Origin: Lutibacter sp. B1
GTDB taxonomy: Bacteria > Bacteroidota > Bacteroidia > Flavobacteriales > Flavobacteriaceae
Assembly: GCF_012524075.1 (NCBI RefSeq)
Contig: NZ_JAAZUI010000020.1
Location: 1 to 64,000, forward strand
DNA length: 64,000 nt
Direction of reading: 5' to 3'
Each line of letters begins with the position of its first letter. Position 1 is the first letter of the stretch. Under the pieces are notes generated by a model that was not told the DNA's origin, did no database searches, and saw only the letters and a program-made list of their open reading frames with translations. Shown in pieces: positions 44,769 to 53,707 of this stretch. Made by a program: the position numbers and the translations under genes.

Positions 44769-45510
44769 AAATCAACTTTCCGTATTTATTATTTTCAATA
44801 ACATCAACAACCGGAGGTCTGTTATATGAAATTACATCGCCGGTAGAATGAATTTCTCCGGTTAAACTTTCAACAGGATACACCACCATATCGTTAGAAC
44901 TTATTTGATTTACTACTACATTTTTTGCAATAAGTTCTTTGCCTTCAAAGCGAGGGTCGCCGTCTGAAAAGGAAATATCTAAATTGTTTGTTTTTCCTTT
45001 TATATAGAAATTACCCACAGCATTGCCCCAAACTCGTAATTTTTCGTTATCAACGGTAATATTAAAATCGCCTACAGCCAAAAACTTGTCTTTATCACCA
45101 ACAGACATCAGATATAAATTAGGGTAAGTCAAAATGCCATTAGATGTAACACTATATTCAGAAGCATTTCTAATTCTGGTAATGTTTGGAGATGTTATAT
45201 AAACTTTGGTAACATTATAATCTCTAACAAAGTTACACGAATTATTATCTCTTATTATGATTTCTTTATTCTCTACTTTAACTGTAACATCATTCAATAA
45301 ATTTTCACCTGTTTCAACAATTACTTTTTGAACATCACCTTGTGTAATAAATAATTCAACTTTTTTATGGAAAACAATTTTGTCAAATTCTGGAACATCA
45401 AATTCTTGTTGTACAATTGGTCCGGCTGTTTGAAAACAGTCGTTAGCATTTTCATCATCACAACTAATAGCTAAACCTATAAAACATATGAATAAAAATA
45501 ATTTTTTCAT
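44758..45510 (-). CDS. DUF2807 (putative auto-transporter adhesin, head GIN) lipoprotein
   Basis: 250 aa with a lipoprotein signal MKKLFLFICFIGLAISC (lipid-anchor Cys at 17). The following beta-rich domain is of the DUF2807 type: FDVPEFDKIVFHKKVELFITQGDVQKVIVETGENLLNDVTVKVENKEIIIRD and parallel-beta repeats to the C-terminus. Function unknown; an outer-membrane surface or periplasmic location is expected. It is the last of a minus-strand run with 10-base gaps (dnaE, two barrels, this gene). Confidence 0.85.
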   Translation of the reverse strand: MKKLFLFICFIGLAISCDDENANDCFQTAGPIVQQEFDVPEFDKIVFHKKVELFITQGDVQKVIVETGENLLNDVTVKVENKEIIIRDNNSCNFVRDYNVTKVYITSPNITRIRNASEYSVTSNGILTYPNLYLMSVGDKDKFLAVGDFNITVDNEKLRVWGNAVGNFYIKGKTNNLDISFSDGDPRFEGKELIAKNVVVNQISSNDMVVYPVESLTGEIHSTGDVISYNRPPVVDVIENNKYGKLIFKE

Positions 45511-45520
45511 TACTAATTTT

Positions 45521-46624
45521 TTAAAATTTATAACCTATTCCCAGTTCTAAAGCTTCGGCTCTAAACAAATTCACTTTCATGGTTACTTCGCTAAACCAAT
45601 GGTTGCTTAGCTTATATTTAAATCCAAAACGTTCATAAACACTACTTACATAAAAATGAGGTTCATAAACCATAACGCCAATTTGGGTTACAAAAATAAA
45701 GTTATGTTGTGGTAATTCATGTCCTACAAAAACACCAACTCTTCTATAAGCACTTTCATTATAGTTTGAACCATTATTTTCATTTTGCTGTTTGATGTAT
45801 TCTTTTAAAAATTTAGCATCAAAAAAATCAATACCGGCCGTTAAAGTTGAATAGTTGTTTAAGGCTTTACTTCCATAAAAAGAAACAGTATAAAACGGAT
45901 AAAGTCCACTGTCAATAATTTTAGATTCGTTATAACCACCTCTTAAAGTTAAGTTATAATGAATAGATGTATCTATATTTTCTTTATTTTCAATTTCTTG
46001 AGGAATTGAAATTTCAACAGGTTCAAGTTTGTAATTTATACCTAAGTTAAAAGTTATGGTGTTTAAGCCTAAATTAGGATTTTTAAAACTTATGTTTGAA
46101 AAATGAATTAAACTCATCCCGGTATTTAAGCTCAACCTTTCTCTTTCCAAAAGTTTGAAATACTGAAGTTTAAGATATGCTGAAACCAATAATTTAGAAC
46201 CATGAGCAAAATTTTGGTCATTATGAATTTCATCGTAGGATTTTGTTGCATAGCCCAAGCCAAAAGCTGTAGTAAGTTTTAAATGATTTTTGCGTTTGGG
46301 CGTTAAATTATAGGTAAAATGTCTGTAACCTCCATACACTTCGCCTAAAATATCTGAATTTAAATTTTGATATAAGAAAGAATAACCTCTTTCCGGATAA
46401 TTATATAAAAGATTGAATTTATTGTTTTTAGAGTTTACTTTATTCCAACTTAATAAAAATCCATAAGCATTGCCTTGTATGGCTTTGTCTAAAGATTTGT
46501 CATGTTCAATAGGAATTCCAATAAAAAGATCTGTTTGGAAATTTGAATATCTTAATGTAGTATTTTGAGAAAACGTTTTGAACGTTAAAAACAGCACCGG
46601 AAAAATTACATAATATTTTTTCAT
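45521..46624 (-). CDS. acyloxyacyl hydrolase/PagL-like outer-membrane protein
   Basis: 367 aa with a signal peptide (MKKYYVIFPVLFLTFKTFSQ) and a beta-barrel of the lipid A 3-O-deacylase (PagL-related) family. The His-x-Ser pair of the PagL active site is seen in GMSLIHFSNISFKNPNLGLN near residue 180. The position of the third PagL triad residue (Glu, in GIE) reads Asn (GLN), so ordinary PagL catalysis is doubtful. The C-terminus ends in KF, as in barrels. Tandem paralogue of the next gene on the same transcript, with a 10-base gap. Confidence 0.78.
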   Translation of the reverse strand: MKKYYVIFPVLFLTFKTFSQNTTLRYSNFQTDLFIGIPIEHDKSLDKAIQGNAYGFLLSWNKVNSKNNKFNLLYNYPERGYSFLYQNLNSDILGEVYGGYRHFTYNLTPKRKNHLKLTTAFGLGYATKSYDEIHNDQNFAHGSKLLVSAYLKLQYFKLLERERLSLNTGMSLIHFSNISFKNPNLGLNTITFNLGINYKLEPVEISIPQEIENKENIDTSIHYNLTLRGGYNESKIIDSGLYPFYTVSFYGSKALNNYSTLTAGIDFFDAKFLKEYIKQQNENNGSNYNESAYRRVGVFVGHELPQHNFIFVTQIGVMVYEPHFYVSSVYERFGFKYKLSNHWFSEVTMKVNLFRAEALELGIGYKF

Positions 46625-46634
46625 TTAAAACAGA

Positions 46635-47735
46635 TTAAATTCTTATTCCTACACCAAATTCAACAGTTTCAGCATTAGCGGCATGTGCTTTCAACCTAAC
46701 AGAAGCAAACCATTTATCATTTAAATAACGTTTTAAACCTAAGGTTTCGTAAACTCTGCCTTCATAGTCAAAAGGATATTTCACGTAATAACCAATTTGA
46801 GTTTCAACAGATATTTTATTGATAAACAACTCATGTCCTATAAAAAGTCCAACTCTCGAAAAATCATCAGTTTCTCTTAAATCGGTTCTATAAATGGTTT
46901 TGTTTATTTCGTAATAATCCTTTAACATAGGAGAAATGTACAAATCTGCTCCAAATTGAATAGCAGATTTTCGGTTTAAACGTTTGTCTGCATAGACTGA
47001 TGCTACAAAAAATGGTTTTTGGCCACTTCCTATAATTTCAGATTCATTTATTCCACCTCTAACGGCAAAATTATATTTTATAGGTTCAGTAAATTTTTTG
47101 CTGTCGGGTGACGGAATTAGTTCTCGCTCATTTATTTTTTCGTCTAAATTATAATTTAGTCCTAATGTTAATGCCCAAACATTTACTCCTGAATTAGGCG
47201 ATTTTACATTTGAATTTGAAGCATGAATAAAAGTTAGTCCTGCATTTACACCAATATTTTTAAATATATTTTCTCGTTGATAGTATAATTTAAAATATGT
47301 GCTAGAGTTTAAACGGGTTCCTAAAGCAGTATTTTTATTGTTTGTTACTTTATCGTACGGATTTGTACTATACGCCAAACCAATACCGGTTCTAAGTATT
47401 AGATGATTTTTGGATCTTCGGTTTAATAAATAAAAGTTGTAGTGACCATATATTGAATATAATTTACCTAAAACTTCAGAATGATAGTCTTGATAGCCAA
47501 ATGAATAACCAAAATCCGGATAATTATAATGCTCATGCCAACTTTCTTCTCCAAAATTTCTTTTGTTGTAACTGATAAAAAAACCTTGAGGATGTCCAAG
47601 TAAAAAAGCATTGGCATCCGGATTTTGGGCATATATGTTGCCATAAAAATAATCGGCTTGAATATATGATGAATTTGACTGGCTATAGCAAATGGAAAAA
47701 CTGAAAATTAATAGAGTAAAGATTACCTTTCTCAT
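46635..47735 (-). CDS. acyloxyacyl hydrolase/PagL-like outer-membrane protein
   Basis: Paralogue of the adjacent gene: signal peptide MRKVIFTLLIFSFSICYSQ, same barrel plan and the motif AGLTFIHASNSNVKSPNSGVNVWALTLG, with the His-x-Ser pair kept and the Glu of the PagL triad again replaced by Asn (GVN). Start at ATG 47735; the TTG at 47741 would only add two residues. It lies 14 bases after the dnaE stop, so it is probably cotranscribed with dnaE. Enzyme activity on lipid A is plausible but unproven. Confidence 0.78.
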   Translation of the reverse strand: MRKVIFTLLIFSFSICYSQSNSSYIQADYFYGNIYAQNPDANAFLLGHPQGFFISYNKRNFGEESWHEHYNYPDFGYSFGYQDYHSEVLGKLYSIYGHYNFYLLNRRSKNHLILRTGIGLAYSTNPYDKVTNNKNTALGTRLNSSTYFKLYYQRENIFKNIGVNAGLTFIHASNSNVKSPNSGVNVWALTLGLNYNLDEKINERELIPSPDSKKFTEPIKYNFAVRGGINESEIIGSGQKPFFVASVYADKRLNRKSAIQFGADLYISPMLKDYYEINKTIYRTDLRETDDFSRVGLFIGHELFINKISVETQIGYYVKYPFDYEGRVYETLGLKRYLNDKWFASVRLKAHAANAETVEFGVGIRI

Positions 47736-47749
47736 GCACAATTTATAAC

Positions 47750-50700
47750 TTAGTTAAGTTTAAAGTTTATTTGTTCTTTTTTTAATATTTCTAATAACTC
47801 ATTTGAAATGTTAACTTTATAGCTTCTGCTAGGTAAGTTTAATTTTAATTTTTCTTGTGTGTCATACACCAAAAAATTCACTATTTTTTTTCCTTTATAT
47901 TTGTTTAAAATAGTGTTTAACTTACTGATATTTTTCTCGTTAACTTCATTTATGTTTAAGTTTAGAGTAATTTTTTTTGAAAAGTCCTCTAAAACGTCTT
48001 GCAATAATTGAATGTTTACAAATGATAATCGAACATCATTATTCCATCCTTTTTTACCATAAATTTTAATATATAAAAATGAATTTGGAATTAAAAAATG
48101 TTTGAATTTTAAATATTCTTCGCCAAAAATATTAAATATATATGAACTAGAATAATCCTCAAGCGTAAATATGGCCCAACCTTTGCCATTTTTAGTAATT
48201 CTATGTTCTACATTTGTAACAATACCACCAACAGCAATATCACGATTTAATATATTTTCAAGGTTTTGAAGAATGGTTAAAGGAGTGTTACAAAAATATT
48301 CTATTTCAGTCTTAAAATCATCTAACGGATGCCCTGATATGTATATGCCAACCACCTCTTTTTCTTTAGAAAGTTCTTCCATTATGGTCCATTTTTTAGC
48401 TGAAGGAATTTCAGGTTCCGGGAATTGAACTTCAGAAGCTTCTCCAAATAATGATACTTGAGCAGAATTTTTATTTTCTTGAAATTTATTGCCGTATCTA
48501 ATTGCTCTTTCAATAAAAGTTACACCTTTTTCATCTAGTTGGTAGTATTGAGCACGATGCACATTTGTAAATGAATCTAAACCACCGGCCATTACTAAAC
48601 CATCAAACGCTTTTTTATTGGCTGCACGTAAATCTACTCGTTTTGTAATATCAAAAATGGATGTATAATTACCGTTATTTTTACGTTCTTCAACAATGGC
48701 TTCAACAGCTGCAGCACCCACACCTTTAATAGCTCCCATTCCAAATCGAATTGCTCCTTCTTTATTTACTGCGAATTTGTAAAAAGATTCATTAATGTCA
48801 GGACCTAAAACAGGTATTCCTGCTCTTTTGCACTCTTCCATAAAAAAGGTTACCTGCTTAATGTCGTTCATGTTGTTTGACAAAACGGCGGCCATAAATT
48901 CGGCAGGATAATGAGCTTTTAAATAAGCAGTTTGATATGCAATATAAGCATAACAGGTTGAGTGTGATTTGTTAAAGGCATAAGCAGCAAATGCTTCCCA
49001 GTCTTTCCAAATTTTTTCAAGGATTTCTTCAGGATGATTATTGGCTTTACCACCTTCAATAAATTTAGGTTTTAGTTTTTCAAGTAAGGCAAAAATCTTT
49101 TTCCCCATGGCTTTACGCAGCATATCGGCTTCACCTTTGGTAAAACCGGCAAGCTTTTGAGAAAGTAGCATTACCTGTTCCTGATATACAGTAATACCGT
49201 AGGTTTCCTTCAAATACTCTTCCATTTCAGGCAAGTCGTATTCAATAGCTTCTTCACCATGTTTACGCATAATAAACAAAGGAATGTATTCCATTGGACC
49301 GGGGCGATAAAGTGCATTCATGGCAATTAAATCGGCAAACTCTGTTGGTTTTAATGCTTTCATGTGCTTCTGCATTCCGGGAGATTCATATTGAAATATA
49401 CCTATGGTTTCACCTTTTTGGAATAGCTCATACGTTTTAGGATCATCTAGAGGAAAATCATCCGGAATTAATTCTATATCATGAATTGCTTTAACAATTT
49501 TAACGGTGTCTTTTATTAGAGTTAGGGTTTTTAATCCTAAAAAATCCATTTTTAAAAGTCCGGCACTTTCCACAACATTATTGTCAAACTGCGTTACATA
49601 CATGTCTGTATCTTTTGCAGTTGCAACAGGAATTAAATTGGTGATGTTTTCAGGAGTTATAATTACGCCACAAGCGTGTGTTCCTGTATTTCTAACAGAG
49701 CCTTCTAAAGCACGAGCCTGATTAATGGTTTGTGCTTCCAAATCGTCACCATCAGCAAGTCTTTTCAGTTCATTAACATTCTCTAATTCTTCAGAACGTA
49801 AGCCTTTAACTTTACTTTTACTTTTTTCATCTTCACCAAAAATATTTTGAAGCTTTATTCCGGGAATCAGTTTGGCAATTCTATCGGCATCAGATAAAGG
49901 TAAATCTAAAACTCTCGCAGTATCTCTGATAGATGATTTAGCAGCCATAGTACCATAAGTAATAATTTGCGCTACCTGACTTGCACCATATTTTTCTATT
50001 ACAAAATCGATAACTTTTTGTCTGCCTTCATCATCAAAATCAATATCAATATCGGGTAATGATACACGATCGGGATTTAAGAAACGCTCAAAAAGTAAAT
50101 CGTATTTAATTGGGTCAATATTGGTAATCCATAAACAATAAGCAACTGCTGAACCTGCAGCAGAACCACGCCCGGGGCCAACAGAAACTCCCATTTTTCG
50201 TGCTTCTAAAATAAAATCCCAAACAATTAAAAAATAACCCGGATAACCTGTTTTTTCAATAATTGACAATTCGAACTCTAACCTTTCGGTAGTTTCTTTA
50301 TCTAAATTTTCTCCATAACGTTTTTTGGCACCTTCAAAAGTTAAATGGCGCAAATAGGCGTTTTCACCTCTAACGCCGCCATCTTTTTCATCTTCAGGAT
50401 GCATAAATTCTTGAGGAATATCGAATTTTGGAAGTAAAACATCTCTTGCTAGGGTATAAGTTTCAATTTTATCTACAATTTCTTGAATAGTTGTAATAGC
50501 CTCAGGTAAATCGGCAAATAAATCCTTCATTTCTTCCTGAGATTTAAAATAGTATTGGTTATTTGGTAACCCATATCTAAATCCTCTTCCTTTACCTTTT
50601 GGAGTGGCAATTTTTTCACCATCTTTTACACATAATAAAATATCGTGTGCTTCAGCCTCATCTTCTGTAGTATAAAATGTATTGTTGCTGGCAACTAATT

Positions 50701-52105
50701 TTACATTATGCTTTTTTGAAAATTCAACGAGTACGTTATTAACATGGTCTTCATTTTCTTGATTATGACGCATAACTTCCAAGTAAAAATCATCACCAAA
50801 TTGTTCTTTCCACCATAATAAAGCTTCTTCAGCTTGTTTTTCTCCAACATTCAATATTTTACTTGGTACTTCTCCATATAAGTTACCGGAAAGTACTATT
50901 AAATCTTCTTTATATTGTTCAATAACACTTTTGTCTATTCTAGGTACATAGTAAAAACCGGCAGTATGAGAAATGGATGACATTTTGGCTAAATTATGAT
51001 AGCCATTTTTGTTTTTTGCTAAAAAAACTACTTGATAACCATTGTCTTTTTGGCTCTTATTTGTATGATTTTCACATACGTTAAATTCACATCCTAAAAT
51101 GGGTTTTATAGGAAGTTTAGGTTTCTCATTTTCTTTTAAATTTTTATTGTGATTTTCAACTGATTTGTTGTAAGTCAAAGCTTCTTTTACAAAGTAAAAA
51201 GCTCCCATCATATTGCCTGTATCGGTTAACGCCACTGCAGGCATTTTATGTTTTACAGCAGAATTAATGAGGTTATTTATACTGGAAGTTGATTGTAAAA
51301 TAGAGAATTGAGAATGGCAATGTAAATGTGTAAATTGTGCTTTTTCAAGCTGATTTAATATTTTTTCTGAATGAATTGTAGCTTCAGTTTGTGGCTCAGT
51401 ACTTGTTTTTAATTTATCACTTTCTTTTTTAAGGTTTAAGTGCTTTAAACCAACTAGTTGAATTGGAAAAGGGTTTTTTTTGTTAAAATTTTGAAAATAA
51501 TCAGCAGGTACATCTAACTCTTCTTTGGTGAAAATACCTTTTCTAATTAATTCTAAAAAACAGCGTGTAGTAGCTTCAACATCGGCTGTTGCGTTGTGAG
51601 CTTCAGCAAACGGTACATTAAATAAAAATTCGTGTAATTCAGTTAAGGTTGGCAGTTTAAATTTACCATATCTTCCTCCGGGAATTTGGCATAAACTTGC
51701 TGTTGTTTCAGTACATGTATCTAAAACAGACATTTCATTTAATGCAGTATCAATATTTTCTCTATAAAACTCACAACCCATTATATTAAGGTCGAATGAT
51801 ACATTTTGTCCAACTACAAATTTTGATTTAGAAAGTGCTTCATTAAATAAATTTAAAACTGTTTCTAAATCTTTACCTTTTTCTTCAGCTAATTGAGTAG
51901 ATATGCCATGAATTTGCTCTGCATCGTACGGAATATTATAGCCTTTGGGTTTTATTAAATAATCTTGTTGATCAATTAATTTACCATATGTATCGTGTAG
52001 TTGCCATGCTATTTGAACACATCTGGGCCAATTGTCAACATCGGTTATAGGAGCATTCCAATTTTTGGGTAAACCGGTAGTTTCTGTGTCAAATATTAAA
52101 TACAT
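47750..52105 (-). CDS. dnaE: DNA polymerase III alpha subunit with N-terminal proofreading exonuclease
   Basis: 1451-aa replicative polymerase. The first ~195 residues are a DnaQ-type DEDDh exonuclease with all acidic residues in place: DTETTG (Asp6, Glu8), GQNVSFDLN (Asp105) and AEAHNATADVEAT (His170, Asp175). After a linker, the DnaE part begins near 258 (FTHLHCHSQFSILQS) with the PHP domain, then the C-family polymerase palm (VGPGRGSAAGSAVAYCLWIT, SLPDIDIDFDDEGRQKVI), fingers (YRPGPMEYIPLFIMRKHG, AFNKSHSTCYAYIAYQTAYLKAHYPAEFMAA) and the C-terminal OB-fold region (GGIVTNVEHRITKNGKGWAIFTLEDY). This exonuclease-polymerase fusion occurs in Bacteroidota DnaE. Confidence 0.96.
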   Translation of the reverse strand: MYLIFDTETTGLPKNWNAPITDVDNWPRCVQIAWQLHDTYGKLIDQQDYLIKPKGYNIPYDAEQIHGISTQLAEEKGKDLETVLNLFNEALSKSKFVVGQNVSFDLNIMGCEFYRENIDTALNEMSVLDTCTETTASLCQIPGGRYGKFKLPTLTELHEFLFNVPFAEAHNATADVEATTRCFLELIRKGIFTKEELDVPADYFQNFNKKNPFPIQLVGLKHLNLKKESDKLKTSTEPQTEATIHSEKILNQLEKAQFTHLHCHSQFSILQSTSSINNLINSAVKHKMPAVALTDTGNMMGAFYFVKEALTYNKSVENHNKNLKENEKPKLPIKPILGCEFNVCENHTNKSQKDNGYQVVFLAKNKNGYHNLAKMSSISHTAGFYYVPRIDKSVIEQYKEDLIVLSGNLYGEVPSKILNVGEKQAEEALLWWKEQFGDDFYLEVMRHNQENEDHVNNVLVEFSKKHNVKLVASNNTFYTTEDEAEAHDILLCVKDGEKIATPKGKGRGFRYGLPNNQYYFKSQEEMKDLFADLPEAITTIQEIVDKIETYTLARDVLLPKFDIPQEFMHPEDEKDGGVRGENAYLRHLTFEGAKKRYGENLDKETTERLEFELSIIEKTGYPGYFLIVWDFILEARKMGVSVGPGRGSAAGSAVAYCLWITNIDPIKYDLLFERFLNPDRVSLPDIDIDFDDEGRQKVIDFVIEKYGASQVAQIITYGTMAAKSSIRDTARVLDLPLSDADRIAKLIPGIKLQNIFGEDEKSKSKVKGLRSEELENVNELKRLADGDDLEAQTINQARALEGSVRNTGTHACGVIITPENITNLIPVATAKDTDMYVTQFDNNVVESAGLLKMDFLGLKTLTLIKDTVKIVKAIHDIELIPDDFPLDDPKTYELFQKGETIGIFQYESPGMQKHMKALKPTEFADLIAMNALYRPGPMEYIPLFIMRKHGEEAIEYDLPEMEEYLKETYGITVYQEQVMLLSQKLAGFTKGEADMLRKAMGKKIFALLEKLKPKFIEGGKANNHPEEILEKIWKDWEAFAAYAFNKSHSTCYAYIAYQTAYLKAHYPAEFMAAVLSNNMNDIKQVTFFMEECKRAGIPVLGPDINESFYKFAVNKEGAIRFGMGAIKGVGAAAVEAIVEERKNNGNYTSIFDITKRVDLRAANKKAFDGLVMAGGLDSFTNVHRAQYYQLDEKGVTFIERAIRYGNKFQENKNSAQVSLFGEASEVQFPEPEIPSAKKWTIMEELSKEKEVVGIYISGHPLDDFKTEIEYFCNTPLTILQNLENILNRDIAVGGIVTNVEHRITKNGKGWAIFTLEDYSSSYIFNIFGEEYLKFKHFLIPNSFLYIKIYGKKGWNNDVRLSFVNIQLLQDVLEDFSKKITLNLNINEVNEKNISKLNTILNKYKGKKIVNFLVYDTQEKLKLNLPSRSYKVNISNELLEILKKEQINFKLN

Positions 52106-52249
52106 GTGATAGATTTTTTCTTAAAAAATGAGATTTTAAAAGTATGAATTTAATAAGATTTCGAATTCTTAACCTTAGTTTTTTTATTAACAAAATCTTT
52201 TCTTAAGTTAATTGAATCGTCATAAATAAGAAAGTTAGGTAACATAAGT

Positions 52250-52330
52250 TACATTTGTAAGTATAAATAAAAAAGGTGTAAAAAAGCTAACAATAGTCAT
52301 ATTTTATTGTTTTCAGATACTTTAATTTTG
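52250..52330 (+). promoter_or_regulatory. two candidate -7 boxes before the rnf cluster
   Basis: TACATTTG at 52250-52257 and TAATTTTG at 52323-52330 fit TAnnTTTG. The second ends 22 bases before the rseC-like ATG, at the spacing seen for other genes here. Neither has a good -33 TTG at 19 bases. The rest of 52106-52352 is AT-rich without visible features. Confidence 0.4.
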
Positions 52331-52352
52331 TCTCGTAATATTATGTAGTTTA

Positions 52353-52802
52353 ATGGAAAAAATAGATTTAGAGAGTTATAGAGCTAATAACAAAGGGATG
52401 TTAACACATGCCGGTGTTGTGTCTAAAATTTCTAAAAATAACATAACAGTTTCTTTGCTTGGTGATATTCATTGTGAGGCTTGTAATGCAAAAGGGGCGT
52501 GTGGAGTGTCTGATTCTGATTCAAAAGAAATAGATATTGTAAGTTCAGAAGAATCATTTAAACTTAATGAGTCTGTTGAAGTGGTTTTGAAAAAAGAATT
52601 AGGTTTAAAAGCAGTTTTTTGGGCTTATGTATTTCCTTTTATTTTATTGCTGTTAACACTTATCATCGCTTCACTGTTTTTTAAAGAATGGATTGCGGGT
52701 TTATTATCGCTATTTGTACTAGTACCATATTATCTAATGCTTTATGTTTTAAAAGATTCATTTAAAAAAGCATTTAAAATTTCAATATTAAAATATACTT
52801 AA
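52353..52802 (+). CDS. RseC/MucC-family protein
   Basis: 149 aa, RseC family: an N-terminal cytoplasmic/periplasmic domain with a Cys cluster (DIHCEACNAKGACGVSD), then two membrane spans (AVFWAYVFPFILLLLTLIIASLFF and IAGLLSLFVLVPYYLML). In Bacteroidota an RseC-like gene often begins rnf operons, and in E. coli RseC takes part with Rnf proteins (Rsx) in reducing SoxR. Its role here is probably Rnf-linked redox or assembly; this is inference from order. It starts a seven-gene run on one transcript, with rnfB 3 bases later. Confidence 0.87.
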   Translation: MEKIDLESYRANNKGMLTHAGVVSKISKNNITVSLLGDIHCEACNAKGACGVSDSDSKEIDIVSSEESFKLNESVEVVLKKELGLKAVFWAYVFPFILLLLTLIIASLFFKEWIAGLLSLFVLVPYYLMLYVLKDSFKKAFKISILKYT

Positions 52803-52804
52803 GA

Positions 52805-53707
52805 ATGACAGATTCAGTTTTATATAGTGTTTTATTGTTGGCATCTTTAGGGGTTATTGCTTCAGTAGTTTTATACATAGTTTCCAAAAAGTTTTATGTA
52901 TATGAAAATCCCTTAATTGCTGAAGTAGAAGAAATTTTGCCGGCGGCTAATTGTGGAGGTTGTGGCTCACCGGGTTGTAAATCTTTTGCTGATAAATTGG
53001 TTAATACTGAAGATATTTCAGATTTATTTTGTCCTGTTGGTGGTAATGATGTTATGAAATTGGTCGCTGAAAAGTTAGGAAAAACAGTAGCCGAAAAAGA
53101 CCCAACTGTAGCCGTTGTTCGTTGTCAAGGAAGTTGTGAAGTAAGACCAAAAACCACCGAATATCAAGGACCGAGAACTTGTGCAATTTCTGCAATGATT
53201 TATAGCGGAGAAACAGATTGCCAATATGGGTGTTTAGGTGATGGAGATTGCGTGGCTGTATGTCAGTTTGATGCCATGTATATGGATGAAGAAACTGGTT
53301 TACCTGTTGTTATTACTGATAAGTGTACATCTTGCGGAGCATGTGTTGATGCTTGCCCTAGAGATATTATTGAAATGCGGCCTAAAAACAAAAGGGATTT
53401 AAAAATTTATGTAGGTTGTTTAAATGAAGATAAAGGAGGTATTGCTAAAAAAGCGTGTTCTGTAGCTTGTATTGGATGTTCAAAATGTGAAGATGTTTGT
53501 CCAAAAGATGCTATTACAATGTTTAATAATTTGGCTTATATAGATCCGGTACTTTGTACATTATGTAGAAAATGTGTTCCTGTTTGTCCTACAAACTCTA
53601 TTATTGAGACTAATTTTCCTCCTAGAAAAGAAAAACCAGTTGTGAAAAAAGTAGAGTCTAAAGTTGCAGTAAACGTAGAATCAGTTAAACCAAAAACCGA
53701 TGCTTAA
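52805..53707 (+). CDS. rnfB: Rnf complex subunit B, polyferredoxin
   Basis: Electron-input ferredoxin subunit of the Rnf complex, anchored by one N-terminal membrane span (YSVLLLASLGVIASVVLYIV). A cluster-binding site AANCGGCGSPGCKSFADKL is followed by a series of ferredoxin Cys motifs: CLGDGDCVAVCQFDAM, CTSCGACVDACPRDII, CIGCSKCEDVCPKDAI and CTLCRKCVPVCPTNSI, enough for several [4Fe-4S] clusters. 300 aa with a Lys/Val-rich C-terminal tail. The stop overlaps the rnfC start by 8 bases. Confidence 0.95.
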   Translation: MTDSVLYSVLLLASLGVIASVVLYIVSKKFYVYENPLIAEVEEILPAANCGGCGSPGCKSFADKLVNTEDISDLFCPVGGNDVMKLVAEKLGKTVAEKDPTVAVVRCQGSCEVRPKTTEYQGPRTCAISAMIYSGETDCQYGCLGDGDCVAVCQFDAMYMDEETGLPVVITDKCTSCGACVDACPRDIIEMRPKNKRDLKIYVGCLNEDKGGIAKKACSVACIGCSKCEDVCPKDAITMFNNLAYIDPVLCTLCRKCVPVCPTNSIIETNFPPRKEKPVVKKVESKVAVNVESVKPKTDA

